From Bacteroidota bacterium (lineage in GTDB: Bacteria; Bacteroidota; Bacteroidia; Bacteroidales; JAAUTT01): 33,585 nucleotides of DNA. Position numbers and translations under genes: made by a program. A model generated the notes under the pieces. The model did not search any database. It had not been told where the DNA came from and saw only the letters and a program-made list of their open reading frames with translations. Where the stretch lies: positions 1 to 33,585 of the forward strand of contig JAIFLU010000153.1 of assembly GCA_020048915.1 (NCBI GenBank), read 5' to 3'. Positions 24,012-31,058 of this stretch are shown here, one piece after another; the stretch's first letter is position 1; every line of letters begins with the position of its first letter.

Positions 24012-25838
24012 CTATTTGCAAATCCTCACTTCCATTATACATTCGGAGCATTTAAATTCTAATTCATATGTATGATGCTGATCTCTAATAAAAAGTGGCT
24101 TGTTATATGCAGAATTCATCCCCTGAAATTTTGGACAGGCGTCCAATTGATATTTTATACAGTGTTTGGTTGTCATAACAACCCGATTCGAAAGATTTGA
24201 TTCTTTCTCGATTTCAAAAGCTGACTCAATATGTTCAACTCCATGTCGTTGATAGAATTTTTTGGCGAACGAATTGGAAATATTCCCTCTAAAATCTATC
24301 GAAGTTGTTGGATAGGGAGAAGTAGTCGGTTCAATTTTCTCCAAAAACTTAGGGTTGTGCAAATATCTTTTTTGAATGAGCGAATCAATTGCCTCACGCC
24401 GGAATTGATTTAATTGACCTAGTGGAATAAAATATGGTAAATCTGCCTGATAAAGAAACTCCTTTAACTGAAAAGGTGTATTTCCAAATTTACTTAATTG
24501 TGAAACGATAGATTGACGAGCCGTTTCCTCATTATCTGCCTTTAAAACATCTCCTTTAAAAACCGACCTAATATTATTGCCATCCTCATCAACAAGTTCA
24601 AGGATAATATCTTCAAGTTCTTGTTTTAAAGTCATGGAGACATCTATTTTCCTATTCCCGTTTGATCGTTTCAGTTTATTCTCAAACTCCAAATCGAAAT
24701 TCCGGTACAAAACGGCACCACTAAAAATTTCAGTAATGTTATTTGGAGTTATGGTATTTGAAGTAGCTTTATTGACCAAAAAACCTGCCAACTCGCCATT
24801 CTCTTTAAAAAAGCAAATTCCATCACCCGGATTTAAGGGGTCCCCCTCATAAATAAATTCGCGAACAGTAACTTTAACTACCTTACCGACTTCCGTTCCA
24901 AGTGATTTTTGAGTTAAAAACGATCCTGTTTTTTCTTTTCGGCCATTAATAAAATAGTTGGTATATCCCCTATTAAATGTTTTGTTTGGGTCGGGAATAA
25001 AGTCAAAACTGCATTTCCCCGACGAAGCTTTTTTATAATCCGGGGCTTTCTCAAGAAAAGAATCAATTTTATTCCGGTAAAGGGCAGTAATATTCTTGAT
25101 ATAAGCCATATCCTTCAATCTACCTTCAATTTTGAAAGAAGAAATTCCGGCTTTAACCAAATTGGGAATCTCGTTCGAAAGGTTAATATCCTTTAACGAT
25201 AGCAAATGCTTGTTTTTCTGAATTACCTTTCCTGAATCATCAACCAGGTCGTAAGCAGATCTACATGGCTGGGCACATGTCCCTCGGTTTCCGCTTCTTC
25301 CGCAAATAGCCTGACTCATATAACATTGTCCGCTATAGGAAACGCACAGCGCCCCATGAACAAAAGATTCCAATTCTACGGAAGTATTTAAACCGATTTG
25401 AGTTATTTGTTCTAACGAAAGTTCCCTGGCAAGGATGATTCGTTTAAAACCTACTTTCTCCAAAAACTGTACTTTTTCAACGGAAGCATTATGGGTTTGG
25501 GTGCTTGCGAATAAAGGCAATGGAGGTAACTCCATCTCCAGAATGCCCATATCCTGAATAATCAACGCATCTATACCAGCTGCATAAAGCTTCTGGATGA
25601 GTTGTTGAACTTCTCCTAGTTCGCTTTCAAAAAGAATTGTATTAAGTGCAACATATACTTTCGCATAATATAAATGTGCGTAGGTGGCCAAACTTTCAAT
25701 CTGAATCAGATCGGTCCCTGCTGCCTGTCGTGCGCTAAATTTGGGAGCGCCTATATAAACAGCATCGGCGCCATAATTTATTGCAGCTTTGCCATGTTCA
25801 AGATCTTTAGCCGGAGCCAGTAATTCGAGTTTTTTCAT
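24012..25838 (-). CDS. U32-family protein (RlhA/TrhP-like, 'peptidase U32')
   Basis: A 608-residue cytoplasmic protein starting MKKLELLAPAKDLEHG, the normal N-terminus of U32 proteins. The open frame extends 58 codons further upstream to 26012, but that stretch overlaps the divergent methyltransferase gene and has no family similarity, so the start at 25838 is chosen. The (beta/alpha) barrel includes GADAVYIGAPKFSAR and the U32 signature ESFVHGALCVSYSGQC (about 157-172), with Cys165, Cys172, Cys179, Cys188 and Cys192. Such cysteines hold an iron-sulfur cluster in UbiU/UbiV-type relatives, and RlhA and TrhP hydroxylate rRNA or tRNA rather than acting as proteases (family knowledge). SGNRGTCAQPCR is the hallmark after them. 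The C-terminal 60 residues contain further Cys (KHCIKYQLDACP, KCSECI), possibly another metal site. Exact substrate undetermined. Confidence 0.85.
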   Translation of the reverse strand: MKKLELLAPAKDLEHGKAAINYGADAVYIGAPKFSARQAAGTDLIQIESLATYAHLYYAKVYVALNTILFESELGEVQQLIQKLYAAGIDALIIQDMGILEMELPPLPLFASTQTHNASVEKVQFLEKVGFKRIILARELSLEQITQIGLNTSVELESFVHGALCVSYSGQCYMSQAICGRSGNRGTCAQPCRSAYDLVDDSGKVIQKNKHLLSLKDINLSNEIPNLVKAGISSFKIEGRLKDMAYIKNITALYRNKIDSFLEKAPDYKKASSGKCSFDFIPDPNKTFNRGYTNYFINGRKEKTGSFLTQKSLGTEVGKVVKVTVREFIYEGDPLNPGDGICFFKENGELAGFLVNKATSNTITPNNITEIFSGAVLYRNFDLEFENKLKRSNGNRKIDVSMTLKQELEDIILELVDEDGNNIRSVFKGDVLKADNEETARQSIVSQLSKFGNTPFQLKEFLYQADLPYFIPLGQLNQFRREAIDSLIQKRYLHNPKFLEKIEPTTSPYPTTSIDFRGNISNSFAKKFYQRHGVEHIESAFEIEKESNLSNRVVMTTKHCIKYQLDACPKFQGMNSAYNKPLFIRDQHHTYELEFKCSECIMEVRICK

Positions 25839-25903
25839 CCATAAAAATGATGGCAAATATCGTAATCTTTTCTGAGTAATATAAACTGACCATCCTATTC
25901 CTT

Positions 25904-25911
25904 TATATTTG
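25904..25911 (+). promoter_or_regulatory. -7 box of the RNA methyltransferase gene
   Basis: TATATTTG matches the Bacteroidota -7 consensus TAnnTTTG exactly and lies 17 bases ahead of the ATG at 25929. No clear -33 TTTG is present at the usual distance. On this reading the leader is only about a dozen bases. Confidence 0.5.
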
Positions 25912-25928
25912 CAAAAAACGGAAGTACG

Positions 25929-26729
25929 ATGTTTGAGAAAATTACAAGTCCGCAAAACCCTAAGGTGAAAAATGTCCTTCATTTGGAAAAAGCTTCCGAA
26001 CGAAGAAAGCAAAACCTATTTATTGCAGAGGGTTTCAGAGAAGTAAAACTGGCATTTGATGCAGGATTTAATTTCAAATACACTTTTTTTTGTCCTGAGA
26101 TAAATAATAGCTATGAATATCAATTATTTATCCGTCAGGCCTCCTCCCAATCGATTGTTTACGAAGTAACCCGCGCTGTATTTGAAAAAGTAGCGTATCG
26201 CGAAAATTCAGATGGAATACTAGCCATTGCTGAAGCAAAATACTTAAAATTAGCAGACATCGTTTTGACAGATAATCCATTTATAATTGTACTGGAAAAA
26301 GTTGAAAAGCCAGGAAACCTTGGTGCTGTGTTACGCACTGCCGATGCAGCAAAGGTTGATGCCGTGCTGGTTTGCGATCCTCAAACGGATATTTATAACC
26401 CAAATGCTATTCGCTCGGGGATTGGATGTGTTTTTACAAATCAGGTAGTTTGCTGCACCTCAGAAGAAGCGTTGCTTTGGTTGAGAAACAAAAAAATAAA
26501 AAACTATGCTGCCGCATTAACTGCGGAGGCTTTCTACCACGAAACATCATTCGTTACTCCATCAGCAATAATTATGGGAACAGAAGCCGATGGTTTAACT
26601 GAATTTTGGTTGAAAAATGCCGATGCTCAAATAAAAATCCCCATGCGTGGAGAAATAGATTCTCTAAATGTTTCTACTGCTACTGCAATCATAACATTTG
26701 AAGCCATGCGTCAGCGAGGATTTAAATAA
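25929..26729 (+). CDS. SpoU/TrmH-family RNA 2'-O-methyltransferase
   Basis: A 266-residue SPOUT methyltransferase that uses S-adenosylmethionine to methylate a ribose 2'-OH in rRNA or tRNA. The N-terminal about 100 residues form the substrate-binding domain (FITSPQN-type start, RRKQNLFIAEGFREVKLA). The trefoil-knot domain has motif 1 at KVEKPGNLGAVLRTADA (Asn130, Arg136), motif 2 at IIMGTEADGL (Glu219) and motif 3 at IPMRGEIDSLNVSTATAI (Asn247). All key residues are present, and the length is normal for the RlmB/TrmH-like group. The exact target nucleotide cannot be told. The gene is divergent from the U32 gene, itself from a family of RNA-modifying enzymes, so the two may share a theme in rRNA or tRNA maturation (inference). 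A strong bidirectional terminator follows. Confidence 0.88.
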   Translation: MFEKITSPQNPKVKNVLHLEKASERRKQNLFIAEGFREVKLAFDAGFNFKYTFFCPEINNSYEYQLFIRQASSQSIVYEVTRAVFEKVAYRENSDGILAIAEAKYLKLADIVLTDNPFIIVLEKVEKPGNLGAVLRTADAAKVDAVLVCDPQTDIYNPNAIRSGIGCVFTNQVVCCTSEEALLWLRNKKIKNYAAALTAEAFYHETSFVTPSAIIMGTEADGLTEFWLKNADAQIKIPMRGEIDSLNVSTATAIITFEAMRQRGFK

Positions 26730-26730
26730 T

Positions 26731-26761
26731 AAAGGCTGTCAGGGAAGTTGACAGCCTTTTT
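26731..26761 (+). terminator. Bidirectional intrinsic terminator
   Basis: The arms aaaggctgtca (26731-26741) and tgacagccttt (26749-26759) form an 11-bp stem with a 7-base loop and end in a T run. It stands between the convergent methyltransferase and PKD-protein genes, about 20 bases from the minus-strand stop, and can serve both. Confidence 0.85.
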
Positions 26762-26778
26762 AACAAGGGCATGATCCA

Positions 26779-28497
26779 TTATTTAATAAATCGAACCGTA
26801 CCAATCGGTTTGGTATCTGAATTGAGCCTAACGATATATATCCCCTTTGTTAAATCCTTTACATCTATTTGTATCTGCGATTGAATATCCCCACTCTCAT
26901 ATTGTTTTTGAATTATCATTTTCCCGGCAGAATTAAACACTTCTGCCATAATTTTTTCTCCTGTAGCTGTATTATCCAAATCAATATATAATGTATGTTC
27001 CACCGGATTAGGATAACTTTTAACAGAAGCATTTTTATGAATTCCGGGAACATCACTTTGAATATCCATCTGTCCCAGGTAAATATTTTCAGTATACAAT
27101 AAATTACCTGCTTCATCCTTAACTCTAAGAATTACCTTATTGCTTACAACTGCATTTTCAGGAGAATAAGTAACTGAATTACCGGTTTGAACCCGACCAT
27201 TTTCAAATTCCCATTCAAACTTTATGCTGTTATTCTGATTATTCGCTATAAATTCATAACTATCGCCACTTTTGTGGTACTCCCAAATTCCGATATACGG
27301 CAACGGCGAATTATAATCCATCAATGCAAAAGATCCGGCGGTTTCACACCCTAAAGAATCTTTAATAATAACATAATATGGAAAATTCGAACATAATCCT
27401 TTTGTATAATTTTCGGTTGATCCATTGGACCAGTAATATTTAACCCCTGAATGTACATTGCCCAGATTATCAACCGAACTGGCTTTAGCTATTCCGTCGC
27501 AATTGTTGTTTCCCAATACCTTGCTATAATTCAAAAGTATATTATATTGGCAATCTGTTGGAGGAACAGTATCATAACCTGGAACACTGACTTCCATGCA
27601 ATGAGTATCATAGCATTCATTTAACCCCTTAATGGAAAGGCATACCTTATAGATATTTGTTTTATAACCTAACGAATCAAAAATATTGGCAGGAGGATTT
27701 TTAAAAACATGCTGTGGGTTTTTTTCATTCGAATACGTTCCATCCCCAAAGGACCAATTCCATTGGAGGTTTTCCCCTTCCGACAAATCGTAAAACCCAA
27801 ATATTGGAGGTAACGATTTGCTCATGGAATAGTTGAAATTCGCCTTACATGTTACAGGGTTAATTATTACTTCATCGCAAAATGTATTTTTACAACCCGA
27901 AGCAGTTTCAATAGTAAGGCAAACATTATGGCTTGTATCCAAAAAATTAAACGAATGCGCGGGAAATTGCTCTTTGCTGAAAGTACCATCGTTAAAGTCC
28001 CAATCCCATTTTACAACTTCCTGGCTCGAAATACCAATGAATTTGAATGGAATTAACTCGGGAATACTAATAACACTATCATTTCTGTAATATTTAAAGT
28101 AAACATCGCAGCTTTCGGGAAAAGTATCGCTGCTTGCTTTAACTGTTTTACAAACCTGAGTAGCACAACCGGTCGAAGTATAAATAGTTAAACATGCAGT
28201 AAATTTGGTTACTAATGAACTTCTGGTAGGATCTTTGGGGATTAAGCTATAAATGTGAAAGGGATTTTTTTCATTCGAGGTATTTCCATCTCCAAAATCC
28301 CATAAATATTTAGCGGAATCGGGTTGTGATTCGTTCGAAAACTGAACAGCCAAAGATGGTAAAATAGACATGATGGAAGAATCAATTTTATAAGTAAAAT
28401 CGGCCTTACAAAAGGAGCTATCTTTTGGAATTTGGCCTGTTAGCCCTGATAATACAAATAATAAAATTATTCCGATGCTTAAAAGTTTATTTCTCAT
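26779..28497 (-). CDS. Secreted PKD-repeat protein with T9SS sorting domain
   Basis: A 572-residue exported protein. The signal peptide ends near residue 22. Three PKD (polycystic kidney disease-type) domains follow, marked by WDFGDG (66-71), WDFNDG (166-171) and WSFGDG (248-253), each with the trailing NPFH/FPAH/NPQH segment and paired Cys on the last strands. A further Cys-containing region (about 316-390, NNNCDGIAKA...LGCETAGSF) looks like a SprB-repeat-like beta domain, and another PKD-like unit may lie at about 395-475. The C-terminal 80 residues are a type A T9SS sorting domain (SYPNPVEHTLYIDLDN... KGIYIVRLNSD), so it should be anchored on or released from the cell surface. The role is probably adhesive or structural; no catalytic domain is visible. 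Terminated by the shared hairpin at 26731-26761. Confidence 0.88.
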   Translation of the reverse strand: MRNKLLSIGIILLFVLSGLTGQIPKDSSFCKADFTYKIDSSIMSILPSLAVQFSNESQPDSAKYLWDFGDGNTSNEKNPFHIYSLIPKDPTRSSLVTKFTACLTIYTSTGCATQVCKTVKASSDTFPESCDVYFKYYRNDSVISIPELIPFKFIGISSQEVVKWDWDFNDGTFSKEQFPAHSFNFLDTSHNVCLTIETASGCKNTFCDEVIINPVTCKANFNYSMSKSLPPIFGFYDLSEGENLQWNWSFGDGTYSNEKNPQHVFKNPPANIFDSLGYKTNIYKVCLSIKGLNECYDTHCMEVSVPGYDTVPPTDCQYNILLNYSKVLGNNNCDGIAKASSVDNLGNVHSGVKYYWSNGSTENYTKGLCSNFPYYVIIKDSLGCETAGSFALMDYNSPLPYIGIWEYHKSGDSYEFIANNQNNSIKFEWEFENGRVQTGNSVTYSPENAVVSNKVILRVKDEAGNLLYTENIYLGQMDIQSDVPGIHKNASVKSYPNPVEHTLYIDLDNTATGEKIMAEVFNSAGKMIIQKQYESGDIQSQIQIDVKDLTKGIYIVRLNSDTKPIGTVRFIK

Positions 28498-28565
28498 AAC
28501 GTTCCGATTAAAAAATTAAACTTAGTTAGTATTTTTAATAGCATAAAATGCAATTAGAAACGAAT

Positions 28566-28573
28566 TACTTTTG
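28566..28573 (+). promoter_or_regulatory. Possible -7 box for the barrel/S41 pair
   Basis: TACTTTTG fits TAnnTTTG exactly, but no convincing -33 box is visible upstream and the next ATG lies 176 bases away. If used, the transcript would have a long leader. Confidence 0.3.
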
Positions 28574-28748
28574 TAGAGATGAAATAAACTAAAAATGGTT
28601 GCGCTTTGTATTGTTTTTTTTCCTAAAATTATAAATGGAAAACACTTCATTCTTCAAGAAGGAAAAATCCATATCATTAACATAAAAAAGCCCTTTAATA
28701 CCTTGCAAGTGCTAGTGAAATGACAAAACAACTGAATTTACTATTAAA

Positions 28749-29615
28749 ATGAAAAATAGCATTATTGTTTTTACTTTATTTTCATTTTTCACTATCAAAA
28801 TAGTTGCACAGGGTGATGAACCGAAGCCTCCAAATAAGTCAAACCATTACCTCGAAATTGGATTTGGGAATAATTTTCACGGAGTGCGCGATGAGTCTAC
28901 GTCTCCGCTGATATACTCCGGAAATCTACCTACAGTGCATCTCGAATATTTTTTAAAAAACAACACTTTTATTGGAATCATCGAAAACGATTTCTCAATT
29001 GGGTATCTAAAAACCAGAAATTACCCAATTTACGACAGTAATAAATCACTTTCAGTTAACAACACACTATCTATTCGCCCGTATTTCAGAGTATCTCAAT
29101 CAATCAATTCAAAGTTTGCTTTTTTTGCCGGAGGGGAATTTGGTTGGTTTACCAATATCCGTTTGAATGACAAGTTTAACAACGCCAGTTTAAATTATGA
29201 AATTGGAACTTTTTTGGCCCCATCTGCTCTCCTAACCTACAAAACATCCTGGCAAGCTAAAAAGCTACGAATTGGGTTCTTTAGTTTTAACCGCCGGAAC
29301 AGGGATATTCTTTTTCAATATGAGCTTGGGCTCCCTGTTGTTTCAAATACTCTCCGGCCTGGTTATGTAACTATTAGCGATTTTGTCGATAACAATAGTT
29401 ATACAATCGATTTAAAGGACTTTCAATTTGCTTCCCTTAACAAGCTGTTTATGGTAAATAGCCGGTTTTCATTATACTACATACTTCACAACAATAATAT
29501 GCTTAAATTCGACTACAAAGTTGGATATTATAATTACCACACTTCTGCAAATCCGGTTAAAGGATTTCATTCAACTCTTCTATTTTCAATTGTTTTCAGA
29601 TTTTCAAATAATTGA
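28749..29615 (+). CDS. Outer-membrane beta-barrel-like hypothetical protein
   Basis: A 288-residue protein with a signal peptide ending near residue 21 (IKIVAQ) and a Pro-rich GDEPKPPNKSN linker. The rest is a succession of alternating hydrophobic/polar strands, such as HYLEIGFGNNFHGVRD, SIRPYFRVSQSI, FAFFAGGEFGWFTNI and MLKFDYKVGYYNYHTS. It ends in STLLFSIVFRFSNN, the aromatic-rich final strand usual for outer-membrane barrels. I do not recognise a specific family. The S41 peptidase gene begins one base after its stop, so the two are translationally coupled. A transport, assembly or structural role in the outer membrane is inferred only. Confidence 0.65.
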   Translation: MKNSIIVFTLFSFFTIKIVAQGDEPKPPNKSNHYLEIGFGNNFHGVRDESTSPLIYSGNLPTVHLEYFLKNNTFIGIIENDFSIGYLKTRNYPIYDSNKSLSVNNTLSIRPYFRVSQSINSKFAFFAGGEFGWFTNIRLNDKFNNASLNYEIGTFLAPSALLTYKTSWQAKKLRIGFFSFNRRNRDILFQYELGLPVVSNTLRPGYVTISDFVDNNSYTIDLKDFQFASLNKLFMVNSRFSLYYILHNNNMLKFDYKVGYYNYHTSANPVKGFHSTLLFSIVFRFSNN

Positions 29616-29616
29616 C

Positions 29617-30624
29617 ATGAGACAAATTAGCGTATTGATTCTTTTATTCATCTTTAATTCCTGTTCCGAATTTTATTTGGGAGAAGAAGTAAAAAATACT
29701 CCCCGGGAAAATTTTAATAGCTTGTGGAATACGCTGGATCAGAAATATTCTTTTTTTGCATATAAGAACATTAATTGGGACGAAGTTTATTTAAAATATT
29801 CGTCAAAAGTAAAAGATAATACTACCGACATTGAATTGTTTAATATATTCTTTCAAATGCTTGGAGAATTAAGAGACGCACATGTAAACCTGGTTTCTCC
29901 ATTCAATGTTTCGCGGTATGAAGATGTTTTTACTAAAGGAGCCGAAAATTATGATAACCGCCTTATTCAAACACATTATTTAAAATCCGATTATTTTATA
30001 ACCGGCCCTTTTAAACACCAGGTAATTTCAAACGGCAGAATAGGATATGTTAGGTTTGCCAGCTTCTCGACGGAGGTAACTGAAAGCGAGATATATTTCA
30101 TCATTAATAAATATAAAAATCTGGATGGGATAATATTTGATGTTCGAAGCAATGGCGGAGGATATGTAAGCAATGTATTTACAATATGCCGTGCTTTTGC
30201 TGATGAGAGAAGACATGTTTACACATCCTTTATAAAAACCGGTCCCGGTCATGAAGAATTTTCAGAACCAAATAAAGTATACCTGGACCCAAGTCTCAAA
30301 GAGCCATTTACAAAACCTGTCTGTATATTAACTAACAGAGGGTGCTATAGCGCTACATCATTTTTTGTATTGGCGATGAAGGCATTTCCAAATGTAACAA
30401 CGGTAGGAGATACTACCGGTGGTGGTTTAGGAGCGCCTACAGGAGGGGAATTGCCAAATGGCTGGTCGTTCCGGTTTTCATGCACCAAAACGCTGAGTCC
30501 TTCAGGAATAAATTTTGAAGATGGCATGCCTCCCGATCGGGTAAAAATTCTCAGATCTTCCGATATTTCGAAAGGAATAGATACCATTATAGAAGATGCC
30601 GTTAGGTTTATCCTTTTAAAATAG
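29617..30624 (+). CDS. S41-family peptidase, predicted lipoprotein
   Basis: A 335-residue protein. The ATG at 29617 is preferred to the longer frame from 29521 because it gives a lipoprotein signal (MRQISVLILLFIFNSC, lipid-modified Cys16) and starts one base after the upstream stop. An N-terminal helical domain (about 30-120, NFNSLWNTLDQKYSFFAYKNINW) is typical of tricorn/IRBP-type S41 members. The catalytic core has GYVRFASF, then DGIIFDVRSNGGGY, and the nucleophile Ser245 in NRGCYSATS. The following GDTTGGGLGAPTGG replaces the region where CtpA-type enzymes carry the catalytic Lys, so this belongs to the non-CtpA branch that uses other partners. It should sit on the periplasmic face of a membrane and may process an envelope protein, possibly linked to the coupled barrel protein (inference). 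Confidence 0.85.
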   Translation: MRQISVLILLFIFNSCSEFYLGEEVKNTPRENFNSLWNTLDQKYSFFAYKNINWDEVYLKYSSKVKDNTTDIELFNIFFQMLGELRDAHVNLVSPFNVSRYEDVFTKGAENYDNRLIQTHYLKSDYFITGPFKHQVISNGRIGYVRFASFSTEVTESEIYFIINKYKNLDGIIFDVRSNGGGYVSNVFTICRAFADERRHVYTSFIKTGPGHEEFSEPNKVYLDPSLKEPFTKPVCILTNRGCYSATSFFVLAMKAFPNVTTVGDTTGGGLGAPTGGELPNGWSFRFSCTKTLSPSGINFEDGMPPDRVKILRSSDISKGIDTIIEDAVRFILLK

Positions 30625-30735
30625 CTGATATCAGGGATAGTTTGATTATTCAAGCCTATCTGAAAATTTTGAATATTTTAATTTATAACATATTACTATT
30701 TAGCAACTTAAAATACATTACGTGCTTAATAAATT

Positions 30736-30758
30736 GAGGTGATGCTAGTCACTTCTTT
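30736..30758 (+). terminator. Possible terminator of the S41 peptidase transcript
   Basis: gaggtga (30736-30742) pairs with tcacttc (30749-30755), with one G-U pair, around a six-base loop and runs into ttt. It is 112 bases after the peptidase stop. A modest candidate. Confidence 0.4.
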
Positions 30759-30812
30759 CTAGTAATAAATCTCATATATATCATTAAGCAATCTCATTAC
30801 CAAACCATAGAT

Positions 30813-30838
30813 TTTGCCTCTGGGAGAATGTATATTTG
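30813..30838 (+). promoter_or_regulatory. Promoter of the candidate small RNA
   Basis: TATATTTG at 30831-30838 is an exact TAnnTTTG box, with TTTG at 30813-30816 upstream. The 14-base spacing is shorter than usual for Bacteroidota promoters, so the -33 assignment is uncertain while the -7 box is good. Confidence 0.45.
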
Positions 30839-30844
30839 TATCGA

Positions 30845-30986
30845 ATAAAAATAGTACATAGGTAATAGGGTTAGTCTAGTTAGTTTGAGGGTTTAGTTTA
30901 CTTTTCATAGGTTTTTGGTTAGTAGTTTTAAATTTAGGTAAATTTTTAGGGTTTCTCCGGGGGACGTGTTCCTCCGGAGTTTTTTT
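30845..30986 (+). ncRNA. Candidate small non-coding RNA, C-poor, with intrinsic terminator
   Basis: A roughly 140-base unit between an exact -7 box and a strong rho-independent terminator, with no ORF and no downstream plus-strand gene to lead. Over about 95 bases (30855-30950) it contains only about four C residues while being rich in G, T and A, with recurring ggttagt, gttag and gggttt words. That strand bias is unlike the surrounding sequence. The start is estimated from the promoter box. It might be a regulatory RNA or simply an unusual 3' end, and I cannot assign it to a known family. Confidence 0.4.
30955..30986 (+). terminator. Strong intrinsic terminator of the candidate small RNA
   Basis: ctccggggga (30955-30964) pairs with tcctccggag (30970-30979), with one G-U pair, around a 5-base loop, followed by seven T residues. 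Confidence 0.8.
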
Positions 30987-30999
30987 ATGCAATTACCAT

Positions 31000-31029
31000 A
31001 AAAAAAAAACAGGACAAAATATTGTCCTG
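31000..31029 (-). terminator. Terminator of the aspartokinase gene
   Basis: caggacaa (31010-31017) and ttgtcctg (31022-31029) form a perfect 8-bp stem with a 4-base loop. On the minus strand it is followed by nine T residues. It begins 30 bases after the stop codon. Confidence 0.85.
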
Positions 31030-31058
31030 ACTTCAATTAGTTTCTACTTTTTTCGAAT

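Larger units (their letters stand above)
30625..31058. other. Intergenic region (434 bp) with three hairpins and a candidate small RNA
   Basis: In order it holds a hairpin after the peptidase gene (30736-30758), a promoter-like pair (30813-30838), a C-poor transcribed-looking stretch ending in a strong plus-strand terminator (30955-30986), and the minus-strand terminator of the aspartokinase gene (31000-31029). No ORF of credible length occurs. Confidence 0.6.

Noticed and set aside
25839-26012. Upstream 58-codon extension of the U32 gene
   Set aside because: It overlaps the divergent methyltransferase gene and its promoter box and lacks family similarity; MKKLELLAPA at 25838 is the standard U32 start.
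29521-29616. Upstream 32-codon extension of the S41 peptidase
   Set aside because: It overlaps the end of the barrel gene, whereas the ATG at 29617 yields a lipoprotein signal one base after that stop.
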